Source: Cloeon dipterum (taxonomy: Eukaryota > Arthropoda > Insecta > Ephemeroptera > Baetidae). Taken from it: DNA of 64,000 nt. This document shows positions 33,716 through 43,080 of this stretch, in pieces. Position numbers and translations under genes: made by a program. The notes beneath the pieces are model-generated. The model was given only the letters and a program-made list of their open reading frames with translations, made no database searches and was not told the DNA's origin. The DNA is taken from positions 32,977,883-33,041,882 of the forward strand of contig NC_088789.1 in assembly GCF_949628265.1 (NCBI RefSeq), in the 5' to 3' direction. Every line of letters begins with the position of its first letter. Position 1 is the first letter of the stretch.

Positions 33716-34230
33716 AAATAAAATAGACAAATAAACTTGAAAGCTATTTGATTATTCCACCCCTTCTGCGAGCTGATTTTGCTAGACTCGATTTAAACCA
33801 CGAAACAGAACGCGGATTTAAATTATTTCCAACAAAGTAGCACACAAAATAATAATTTCTGACTGTGCGAGAGCAAAATAAATGATAGACTGAAATTCAT
33901 TCGAAGCTTTGACCAAATTAAAAAAAGCGAATTTCGCACTCGAGTGATTGCAATTAGTTCAATTTCTTGATAAAAACAATACCAAAAACTGCTTGCTTTA
34001 TCTCATTTCGAGCCCAAAATAAATTCAAAGGGTTGCCGACACTCACCTTTGAAGAAAAGCCAGCCTCCAAAGTGCGTCTCCACCGCTGAGAAGGGAAAAT
34101 GTGGATCCCAGGACTATTAGTGACAGGTTAGTAACACTCATCGCTTGAAATCGTGATCCCACTCGCAAAATAACCAAAATCCAGCTGCAACAATTTCACC
34201 GTCATTTCCAGCAGACATTTTAATTCGAAT
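33716..34230 (-). repeat. Duplicated block alpha, copy 2
   Basis: Second copy of 30716-31255, in the same orientation, about 3.0 kb away. Blocks alpha, beta and gamma occur in the same order in both sets, so they descend from one duplication, later stretched by insertions. Confidence 0.6.
34048..34141 (-). CDS. Candidate first coding exon with signal peptide (partial gene)
   Basis: The minus-strand ATG at 34141 opens MSVTNLSLIVLGSTFSLLSG, a plausible signal peptide, and continues to a strong donor (AG|GTGAGT) at 34048, phase 1. No following exon can be recognised downstream. The paralogous block at 30716-31255 has lost the ATG, so this may be a relic rather than a working gene. Confidence 0.3.
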
Positions 34231-35519
34231 AGGTGCAAGAATTAATCTGAGTGACCAACCACAGCTGAAGAAGAGCTCCTCTGTGATTGGTCAAGGAAAT
34301 TTTTAGGAAGCCAATCAATCGTCGATATCGGACACGTGGCTAGAATTATTAAATTTAATTTCATCATGAATTTCCTGCTCCGTGCCGACGTTAAAAATGC
34401 ATAAAAATTTAGTTCAAATTCAAATTTGAAACATTATTTGGCTGTCATTTTAAAAATTCATGTCCTTTTATCTAAAAATTATTGTGCGGTTTTTAAGATT
34501 CTGTTAATTGCACTAAATGTAAAATTTTAAAAAGTTTTTAATCATTTTTAAAGTTGATATTGCAAGGAACCACAAGTTTTTCAGCTTATCGTCGTGTAAA
34601 CTTGATAAAACATTAAACAAAATTAACCGTGCAAGTGAACTATTTTATTTATTTACCTCTTTGAGTCTTTTTTACTGAATATTCTCTTTTCAAAACAAAA
34701 ATGCGTGCCAGCCGAGATTAAAGGCATTTACAAATAAAATAGGTGTCTGATTTAAGTTTAAGTTAAATCTCCATTTTAATCAATGCAGAAGTTTCAACTA
34801 ATTCAGTCAAAGCAGCCTGCCGAAATTCAGGTAATTTTGCAGGTTGCGGCTGCATCTTCCCCGCAGAAATAAATTCGCGACCTCCACTGATGTGCTGAAT
34901 CGATTCCTCCTGCTAAACTTTTCAAATAGACAAATTCTCCCTTTTGTTTGGCGATTCTTAAATTTTATTTCCAAATACTTCAGGAATTCACAGCAAAATA
35001 ATGTAAAATCTGTTATTAATTTGTAAAAGCACGGCTGCAAAACCTGCTTTTTTACAATTATCTCGAAATAAAATTAAAATTGGGTTGAAAAAAAAGAAAA
35101 GTCGAGACTTTGGTCAGTTATCGCAGTGAATTTTATATTTGAGAGGTGGATTGAGGGTGGGAGGGGCGGCGAATCACATGCGATGGTTTGGAAGGGTGTC
35201 CCTGGTGAAGCGAGGTGGAACTCGGCCTCGCTCGGCTCGCGGTGCGAGTCGGAGAAGCGGCTCCACGCCACTGCTGCTCACAACTGTAACAAGAGTCGAA
35301 AATTTACATTAAAACCACCCTGAAACCAGCTGGGAACATAGATAACGTTAAAAAACATTCTACCCTGACTCAGGGTATAATAAGGTTGATTCTATTAAAG
35401 GAATATTTACACAAAAAAGGCTAAAAAAACCAATTCGGATAAATTTATGGTCTTTGCCCTGATGTCAGCTCGGGGATTTCTCAGCTTGAAGGGTGGATGG
35501 GTGGATGAGCATACCTGAA
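34231..35519. other. Intergenic, no feature seen
   Basis: AT-rich sequence with a short GC-rich patch at 35140-35290. No gene is supported. Confidence 0.4.
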
Positions 35520-35760
35520 GGTGGTCTCTTCAGTGTGGCTGGAGTAACCTGGCCCTTGCGCCAAGGATAGGACTTGCGGCCGCTCGACAGTCTCAACACC
35601 GACGTCTCGGAGGACCAGGTGGAGTCGCGGAGACGCTGCTCCACCTCCGAGACTCTACTCAGGGTGTCCTTTTCTGCGCACCTTGCTCTACCTCCTGCTT
35701 CTGCCTCATCAGGGTAGCGACCTCCTCACGCAACGGCTACACTCACGCGTCTGCAAATAA
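35515..35760 (-). pseudogene. Broken coiled-coil exon fragment
   Basis: GC-rich minus-strand stretch between an acceptor-like TTTGCAG (about 35755) and a donor-like GTATGC (about 35517). The first part reads LREEVATLMRQKQEVEQ and stops; a second frame continues KDTLSRVSEVEQRLRDS and then a basic tail. The two halves fit one coiled-coil protein only across a frameshift, so this looks like a decayed exon. The parent gene is not recognised. Confidence 0.4.
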
Positions 35761-36059
35761 AATATATTTTTTTAGAGCCGATTTTTAAATTTTTGTTTCA
35801 AAATGCTATTCTGGCCAGTTTGACACCTTGAATATCCGGTTTCCAAACCCGTCAGGTTTCAGCAACAATTTTTAATTCAAGGTTCATCACATCCACGTCA
35901 ACCAAAGCAGCGTTTTTAAACCCTTCCCTTACTTGTCGTACCCTGAGCGAATTAAAAAAGGCTTGAAAATGCGGAAGTTGGTTTAAATCAGGTTTCGTCC
36001 ATTCCGAACAAACCAGATCAACTGTCAAATTTTAAAAGTAATGTTTAAACCTTTCTTAC

Positions 36060-36330
36060 GTCGACGACCTGGTTCAGGGGCTGGACGTGTGCCACCTGCG
36101 GCGCCGTCACAGTCAGCGCCACCCGCATCGCCTCCTCGCCAGCCGAATTATTCACCCAGCACAAATACTTTCCACGCTCCTCCGGGCGAACCTGAATTTT
36201 ATTTAATATAATTAAAGGTGGAAATTCAGGGTCAGGGTAAAACTCACCTTTGAGATTCTTAAAAGACCTGGCGCCATCATGGAGAGTCGCTGACCCACTG
36301 AGTAATAGCTCGCTGTCCTCATGGTACCAC
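36060..36330 (-). pseudogene. Dscam-like immunoglobulin exons, isolated fragment
   Basis: Two minus-strand exons with good splice sites: 36248-36330 (WYHEDSELLLSGSATLHDG) and 36060-36191 (VRPEERGKYLCWVNNSAGEE, then LTVTAP and VVDV). The second carries the D/E-x-G-x-Y-x-C Ig motif and closely resembles the Ig3/Ig4 junction of arthropod Dscam; the first resembles the variable exon-6 type half domain just before it. Joining them directly gives a stop: exon one ends in phase 1 and exon two begins in phase 0. No further Ig exons are seen on either side. Read as a Dscam fragment, probably non-functional. Confidence 0.5.
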
Positions 36331-36593
36331 CTGAAAGGTCGAAAACTATTTATTGTAAGGAAAATTGAGTGCAACCTGGTGGAGTTTCAATGGTGCTCAA
36401 ATTTTATCTTTAAGTAAATTAAATTTTAAAATCAATGAAAATTAAAAAAAGAATTCTTTCAAATCCACGAACTTTCTCAATTTGAAACGCATGGCAGCTT
36501 ATGAACCAACCACTTCAGTTCGAAGGTGCGCCCTGCAGGGTCGAAGGGCCCTTGAAACCTCTGCAGGAGCGAATTTTAGCCTTTTTAATTTAC

Positions 36594-36734
36594 CTTGGCG
36601 ATGTCATTGCCGCAGTTCTCGAGCGCCTTCTTGCACTTTCTGGACGTGTCGCCGGTTTTCTTCCGCATTTTGCCGAGCTCGGCCTTGTCCGGCGGCGCCG
36701 ACAGCGGCGACGACGCGTGCAACAGCCGCTGCAT
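36594..36734 (-). pseudogene. First coding exon of mitochondrial elongation factor Ts (orphan fragment)
   Basis: After an acceptor at 36746 the exon opens MQRLLHASSPLSAP, a mitochondrial-presequence-like start, followed by LGKMRKKTGDTSRKCKKALE and NCGNDIAK, ending in phase 0 at the donor GTAAAT. The (R)KKTG...CKKALE pattern is the N-terminal UBA-like domain of EF-Ts, the guanine nucleotide exchange factor for EF-Tu in mitochondrial translation. The expected next exon (WLHEQA-type) is absent in the following 6 kb of the minus strand, so I read this as a duplicated fragment; if later exons lie far away it could be real. Confidence 0.5.
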
Positions 36735-36839
36735 GCCCGCCGATCCTGTAAAAATCGCGAAAAACGTGCCAATTCGCGACAAAAACACGGCCGCCTGCTC
36801 AATCAGCTGCTCCGCTCGCCGCACCGAGAAGCAAATCGC

Positions 36840-37080
36840 TCGGTCAGAGAGGTGCTGCCCTCGCGTGGCAACTGCCAGAGTTTACTGCTGCGAGCAAGAA
36901 CTGTGACGTCATGCAATTCGATCTCTTTAGGCGCGAAAACCACGTGTTCTCTTTTCAATTAGAAATTGTGGCAGTAGTTGCGTATCGATCGCGTAATTTT
37001 CACACAAGACAAGAGCAAGGAAGGATTAGTCGCGGAAATTAAATAGAAAAAACGTCGAGAATCGAACCAAACAACAATTT
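36840..37080. promoter_or_regulatory. Duplicated promoter-like block beta, copy 2
   Basis: Homologue of 31795-32035, containing TGACGTCA at about 36905 and CACGTG at about 36941. It lies upstream of the EF-Ts-like exon on the minus strand and could be its original promoter. Confidence 0.5.
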
Positions 37081-37619
37081 TTATAACAATAAAAGTCAAA
37101 TAATTTTTTTTTAATTTTCCTGAATTTGTGGGCACTGCTTAATTAATATGGGGTGGCGAAATTTCCCCTCTAATTCCCTCTTTTTTCAAAATTTTGCAGA
37201 GAAAAATTGAAGAATCCAAAATTTTATCATTCATCAAATAAAAAAAATTATTGAAAAAGAGGACAACAATTTTGTTCAATCATTCTACAATTCAAAAAAC
37301 ACATAAATTTGTAACTCAACGCAGTTTTTTCACCTCAAAAATTTTACCAATTTTAAAAAATTTCACACCAGAGTAAAATATTTCCTAAAGCAAATAGAAA
37401 TCTCAAATTATAAATGAAACACTTTGAATTTTTGGGGTAATTTAATTAATGGGAGGTTGCAGTTTTCTTGGATTGTCGCAGTGGAATTAAAAATAGAAAT
37501 AAAACAGACGAGGATGGATTATTCACACGTTTAGTTCTTGCCTAGGTATTAGGTAAGCGTGTGAAATTTAGTTGAGCGGATGAGTTGGTTAACCAAAATG
37601 AGAGAGCGGCTCCCAGTGC
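37081..37619. other. Intergenic, no feature seen
   Basis: Very AT-rich; no gene or repeat supported. Confidence 0.4.
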
Positions 37620-37850
37620 TTTGCGGCTTGTGTTTTTTTCTTCTAAATTGGACGAGGCGTCAAGAGAGGGAAGCTGCTCGGCCACCGCGCACACCGACGC
37701 ACAGCCTGTTTGCCATTCGGCGCGATAAAAAAAGTCTCACTGCTCGCGGAGAGCGAGAAGAGAAACGGAAGCAGGCGCGCACGAGTCGCGAGCGCGAGCA
37801 AAACCAGAGGAAAAGCGGATCGAGCTGCGCGATCAACACTTTTTGTAAGT
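37620..37850 (+). promoter_or_regulatory. Duplicated leader-exon-like block gamma, copy 2
   Basis: Homologue of 32730-32967 with the shared donor TTTTTGTAAGTTTT. An open frame (MSWLTKMRERLPVLCG...) crosses it but is not conserved in copy 1, so it is read as non-coding. Confidence 0.5.
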
Positions 37851-38170
37851 TTTTCAGCACTAAAAAGGATTGAATTTTAAAAATTATTCTCTGGAAATTA
37901 TTGAAGCAAAATTTCGGCGGCCTGATTTATTTTTTTCAATGTCCGAAATTATAATTTGAAGCACTTTTGCGGCCAATTAATTATCACAACGGTGACAAGT
38001 CTCACATTCTACAATTTTGACCAGAATTTTCCACAATTATTGTAATGCAATGCGTTTGACCAGAAGCACCGGAATTTTTCTTATCTAGAAAAGTGCCGCC
38101 CATGGAAACATCCGGCCATGACCCATGAAATCACTGAATCTCGAAAGTCTAACATTTGCATTGCGTCGCG
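37851..38170. other. Intergenic, no feature seen
   Basis: AT-rich sequence between block gamma and the TTAA-flanked element. Confidence 0.4.
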
Positions 38171-39259
38171 TTAAAGTGGAATGATAGTGATTTTTTTATT
38201 TAAAAAATGAAATATCATGTAAAGTTAACCCTAACCGACCTATTTTTTTATGTACTTCTGACCAAAAGTGCCCCAAAATCCAATTTTTCGCATTTTACCG
38301 GTTGCGCCCTCTTTTTTTAGCATAGGAAATTAATTGCTTTCGGGGTGAGAAAAATTATGAAAATTGAACAGTGAGAAGATAAAAAATATTAATTTTGAGT
38401 CTTGAAAGAAATTTTTTATTTTTTCAAAAATTGCAGATTTTCAATAGGGGCTTCATTAAAATTCACTAGTTCATATTAGCGTTAAATACTGCCTAAATTC
38501 AGAGAGCTGATTAAATTTCCAGTTTTCCCTCACTCAGCAAAATTTTCTCAAATTTAAAATTTTCGAAAAAAAAATCGTCTGAAAATTTCAGCTGGCCGTT
38601 AAAGAACGTTTAAAATTTTTTGGGGAAAAAATCAAAATACCCAAAATTAAGTTAATTTACTCAAGAATCATCTCAGAAAAAATGATTTTTTTATTTTAAT
38701 AATTCCAATGATTTTCAGATTCAAACTCGGACCCTTATGGCTATCATAGACTGCGTATAATACAAATAAATTTTTTATTGATTTTCAAGGACAGATTCAT
38801 TCCTTACCACGTGCGAAAATTTCAAATTTTTCTGATAATGAAAACGTAATTAAAATGATAATTGAGTTGCGCGCCGGCCACCTTCTGTAATGCAACCAGA
38901 AGCGACGGCGTGAAACGCCCCCCTCTCTTGGCCAGCAGCGCTGGGCGCTGACCAATCAGATTGTTTTTGCCAATTTTCTCCGAAATGTACAGTGCTGCAC
39001 TATGTTTTCTCACATGATTTAGAATCCTCGGATCAAGATCTATCGGACAGCCAGAGTCTTTTTTTGGGGAAATGCGGAATTTCAGAGAAAATCGCGATTA
39101 CACAATTCCGTTGAAAATTCTCCGTTTAAAACAATGCTAAGTTTGAGGCCGATTTTCTCGAAAATTTATCTATTTTTTTAACTGTACATGCTTTTTAGGA
39201 CCCAATCTGTATGTGTGTTAAAGGATTTTGCGGGGAAATCCACTATCATTCCTCTTTAA
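38171..39259. mobile_element. TTAA-flanked terminal-inverted-repeat element, non-autonomous
   Basis: Both ends read TTAA followed inward by AG(T/A)GGAATGATAGTG: left 38171-38190, right 39240-39259 in reverse complement. TTAA at both borders is the target duplication typical of the piggyBac superfamily. The interior (about 1.08 kb) has no transposase frame. Confidence 0.6.
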
Positions 39260-39477
39260 AAGGCTCCAAGAATCCATTTGATTCGCGACTTATTTTGTGG
39301 AGCAAAAAATGGACTGATTCCGCTTAAATCTGTTCAACATATTTTATTTCTACATTTCCTAAAACACTTATTACCAATTCCCACACATTTTAAAAGCCCA
39401 GATTGGAAATGAAGAAGAGCAAAAGCCGTTTTTGCTTTGATCCCATTTTTTATTTTTTATTTTATTTTAAAGCCGGC

Positions 39478-39752
39478 GGATCACAAAGAATTCTTGTGTA
39501 AATCACGAATCGCGCGGCGGGCGTCAGATGGAGCACGAAGGCTCGCTCGGCACTTTGGCAGCAAACAAGTGGTCTCTGACGTCGTCCTGTTGCTTTTAGG
39601 TGTCGAGAAACGCGGCGAGCAGCGAGCAGTGCGTCGCTTGTGAGTGAGTCGGCCGTCTCAGCGAGCGAAAGTCTCGTGTTGTGATATCGAGGCTTGATTG
39701 ATGGACGAAAAGACGAATTAGGTGCGACCCTTCGATTCGCCCTGCTGAAACG
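39478..39752 (+). promoter_or_regulatory. Orphan copy of the NACHT-gene promoter/leader exon
   Basis: Homologous to 16370-16660 and 50786-51026: GTCAGATGGAGCACGA, CTCTGACGTCGTCC, GCAGTGCGTCGCTTGTGAG and CCCTTCGATTCGCCCTGCTG, ending at the donor GTGAGT (39753). No caspase or NACHT exons follow before the retrotransposon, so this looks like the remains of a third gene copy or a promoter recruited elsewhere. Confidence 0.6.
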
Positions 39753-41097
39753 GTGAGTTTGCAAAAAAAAGCTATTTACCGATTGTGAATCTGTTCTAGA
39801 GCAGTGTACTATTTGTTCTTGAGATATTCCCGAGATAATAATTGTGTAATGTTGTGCAAAAGTAAGACTTTTTTACATTGCATATTTAGCAAACAAACGC
39901 CAGATTTCTAACGCACTTCTCCCTGCTAATTTATAGCTATTTCTTGTTTGATAAATCTATTTTGTGCGGTCCGAAGCGTCGGGTATAAATAATAGGCCCG
40001 GTTTCTCCCAACTCGCATTCGATAGAGCAGAGACATTATTTCAAATTCCTCGAGAGCGCGAGGTCATCAACATTGACCAATTTGATTGCGGGCGGAGAGA
40101 CCTCCTTTCTGCTTTTGGCGGCGACACAGCTGCCGGGCTTGACCGTAGCCCGATATTTTCCAGAGTAGTAGTGTCATTGCTCCCAAACCCTTTTCACATA
40201 CAGCCTCGTTTTTTTTAATTAAAATGCTTAATTTAATTATCGTTTAAGGATATTAAAAAGAGGATTAAAATATAACAACAAGAATCTTTTAGACGCATAA
40301 TTTTCAATTCTAATTCAGTAAAATCAGGTCACATGCGACTCTCTTGAAAAAGCTTTTTAATTATTTTAGGGAAGTTGGGATAAATCCATATTTAGCAACG
40401 CAAATATTCCACCAAACAAAATTACCAAAACTAAAAAATAACTCTGAAAACGGCGCTGAATCCAGCTGCCACTTGCCGCGTTGGTTGGCACCTTGGTTTT
40501 CGAATTGATAAATAAATGAAGAATTTATTTCGCTGCTCCCAGCAGGTCGTCTTCTTTTCCCGAACCGGTTGGCCTCGCCCCTCGCCGCTGTTAATGCTGC
40601 TTCGACTCATCTGTTGTTTGTTGTCTATTGCTCGTGATTTAATTAAATTAGCAGTCAAACAAAATTCGCTGGAATGTGCGAAACAAAAAGTTGATTCGAC
40701 GGTGCGAGCGACCGCCGTTTTCACCCGTGCTCTGAATTTTAAATTAGTTTCGTTAGCCCCGCGTCTATCCGCTCGGTAGGAGAATAGCCATTTCCTGTTG
40801 CCGCCAACTCTTCTTTTCGAAACATATTCCTCGGCGCAGTCGCGAATGTTTTAAGGTCTGTCCGTAGAGGCCTGAGCGCCGCCTTTTTTGCTCAAATTTT
40901 GAGCCAGCCGCAGCCGCAAGTTTTTGCGAGCCGCACCAGCCAGCCGGGTGTACTATTTAAAAACTGACTACCATTGCAAAAATGCTGCTGTGAAGGTTAC
41001 ATTGCGAAAATTTCATTAGGATGGATTTTTTCAAGAAATTCCTTAATTTTAAAGTCGAAAAAATAGGGAAATTTTCAAATTTTGTTATTTTTGCTGC
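39753..41097. other. Region after orphan promoter, no gene seen
   Basis: Contains a GC-richer stretch at about 40040-40210 and a CpG-rich patch at 40790-40960 with a palindrome GCTCAAATTTTGAGC. No exons recognised. Confidence 0.4.
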
Positions 41098-41520
41098 TCG
41101 AAATCTTGAGTTCTAACTATTAGAATTGGAAAATGAAAAAGATACCCAACCGTTGAACTGGTCTCGATTTCCGCTAACCAGCTGAAGGGTTGTGGCGGTG
41201 CTTCCCTCCACCCCTAAAGTGTCTATAATTCAACTTCCTCGAAAAAGTGAAACATTTTACACCTCTCTGGATTTCTATATTAATTTGCATTTCATTTAAA
41301 AAAATAAGAGATATAGTGTTAAAATATAGAAGATTTTTTAGGATAAAATATTTTTAAGCCCAGAGAGGGAGCATGATAAAATTATATTATCAAAATTGTA
41401 GCAATGGGGTTGAAAGGGGGATGGGGTTAAACACATAAGCTTCTTAGTGTTGGTCGAGACAAGTCTAACGGTGGTTATTTTTGCAATTCTAATGGTTAGA
41501 ACCCGAGATTGAAAAAATTA
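41098..41520. repeat. Foldback element with about 115-bp inverted arms, copy 1
   Basis: The left arm starts AAATCTTGAGTTCTAACTAT and contains CCAACCGTTGAACTGGTCTC and CAGCTGAAGGG; the right arm (41403-41520) is its imperfect reverse complement, ending TTAGAACCCGAGATT. No coding capacity. Confidence 0.6.
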
Positions 41521-41564
41521 CGAAATTTAAACATTTCCTAAATATTTTTTCGGTTCTTTGCACC

Positions 41565-41880
41565 TCCAAATCTCGGGTTCTAAGCATCACAATTACAAAA
41601 ACTACCCACTGTAGTACTCGTCTCCACCTACTCCGAGTATCTGAAGGGTTTAGGGGTGTTTTCTCTCCACCCCAAAGTTGACATATGCAGCTTAAAAGAT
41701 GCGCAGTGAGCGGCGCAAGGAAACGGTCGTCGATTATTGTCAAAAATTTAGCGTTGGGGATCAAAGGGGATGGGAGTATGCACCCCCAAACCCCTTCAGC
41801 TGCTCAGAATAGGTCAAGACGAATCTAACGGTTGGTAGTTTTTGAGATTCTGACAATTAGAACCTGAGATTTAGAAGTAC
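41565..41880. repeat. Foldback element of the same family, copy 2
   Basis: The left arm begins AAATCTCGGGTTCTAA, the right arm ends TTAGAACCTGAGATTT. Lies directly after copy 1 in the same orientation, so the cluster is a tandem pair of palindromes. Confidence 0.6.
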
Positions 41881-42239
41881 AAATAATCCAAAAAACCGAA
41901 AAATTTCATTTATTTTTTATTTTTGTAGTGTAATTTCTTGAAATCTAATAAAAAACAATAAAATTATCAGCCTGCTTTTTTTGCTTCGGGGAGAATTGTT
42001 CTTATTAATTTTAATTAAAAAAGAAAGTCCGAAAATTTTTGTTTATTGAAATAATCTCCTGTCTTTTGCCGGTTAAAATATTTTTGGTTCCGTGTGAAAA
42101 TCCGGAAAAGGACCAGATTTCGGTTTCCATTTTCAGTTCCCTGTCTTGAGACAACTTTTATCTGATAGTAAATGTACAAATAAATTAATTAATTAGTGAA
42201 ACCCAATCACTAGCATCTTTAAAAAAGTAATTTTGGGTA
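41881..42239. other. Intergenic, no feature seen
   Basis: AT-rich, no gene supported. Confidence 0.4.
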
Positions 42240-42700
42240 AAAATTGAATTGAGAAACGTGATTTGTGAGTGACTCGAGCCGCGCCGTGAGCCAGCAGCCG
42301 CCTCTATTTTAATATTAGCGAGATTTCCGCGGCTAAGCCGGATGAGCCAGCAGCCGACAAAAATTGGGCGGTTCAGACCTCTATCTGTCGGTTATTCTAG
42401 TCGCGGCCAGTTGATAGCGGCGTTCGGGCCAAGGCCGCGAAAGCGATCAAACACTCGTCCGCGCGCGGGGGCCGCACGACCGCGAGGTTGCCTCCGTTTG
42501 CTAACACAAGTCGACGTTGAAGACGCGCCAATCAAGATTATTTTGTTGCTCGGCCGCAGCTAGAAGCACCGAATTATAGAAATTGTCCTTATTAGGTCGC
42601 GTATGCACCGATCCGACGAGAACACGCGGTGAATTCGCTTTTATTTGAGTCAAATAAACGATTTCGGTGCGGCTTTGTGAGTTAAAATGTTGCAACCACT
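42240..42700. promoter_or_regulatory. CpG-rich island, possible promoter
   Basis: CpG-dense stretch (for example GCGCGCGGGGGCCGCACGA near 42460) in AT-rich surroundings, with an open but unconserved plus-strand frame (MSQQPTKIGRF...). It may be a promoter with untranslated exon. Nothing recognisable is attached to it. Confidence 0.3.
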
Positions 42701-42771
42701 TCGGCAGCAGATGAGCAGATGCTGACGTTTTGCGAGCGCGACGCCTCCCGTGGGTCAGTGGTTTGTGTAGG

Positions 42772-43080
42772 GGTTCCCCAAAACCGAATTTTTCCGGAAA
42801 AAACCTACTGATTCAAAAATAAACTTTTTTTTCGGGGCTTTCTCCAAATTTACGCATCTTTCTGAAACACACACATTTTTTATTTAAGTTCAACAATTCT
42901 CATGATTGATGAACAATAATTAGGAATTTCACAAAATCAGTATATAAATTTGTTGCGAAATGTGATCTTTTCGCGTTTAAAATTCGGAAAATGCCAAATA
43001 AAAACCAAAACTGTTTTACCACCTGTTTTTTATCGCAAAAATCCAGTGAAGCTTTTTTCACATTGCAAAATTGGCGAACC
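42772..43080. mobile_element. Short MITE-like element (family M2), copy 1
   Basis: Begins GGTTCCCCAAAACCG and ends CATTGCAAAATTGGCGAACC. Shares internal words with 52390-52743 (TTCTCATGATTGATGA against TTCTCATGATGGATGA; TTTCACAAAATCA). Short inverted ends GGTTC(G/C)CC. No coding capacity. Confidence 0.6.

Noticed and set aside
39230-39245. NF-kappaB-like site GGGGAAATCC
   Set aside because: It falls within the end of the TTAA-flanked transposon and not near a gene start; a chance match is likely.
42342-42563. Plus-strand open frame MSQQPTKIGRF...
   Set aside because: Arg/Ala/Pro-rich composition is explained by the CpG island; no paralogue or domain.
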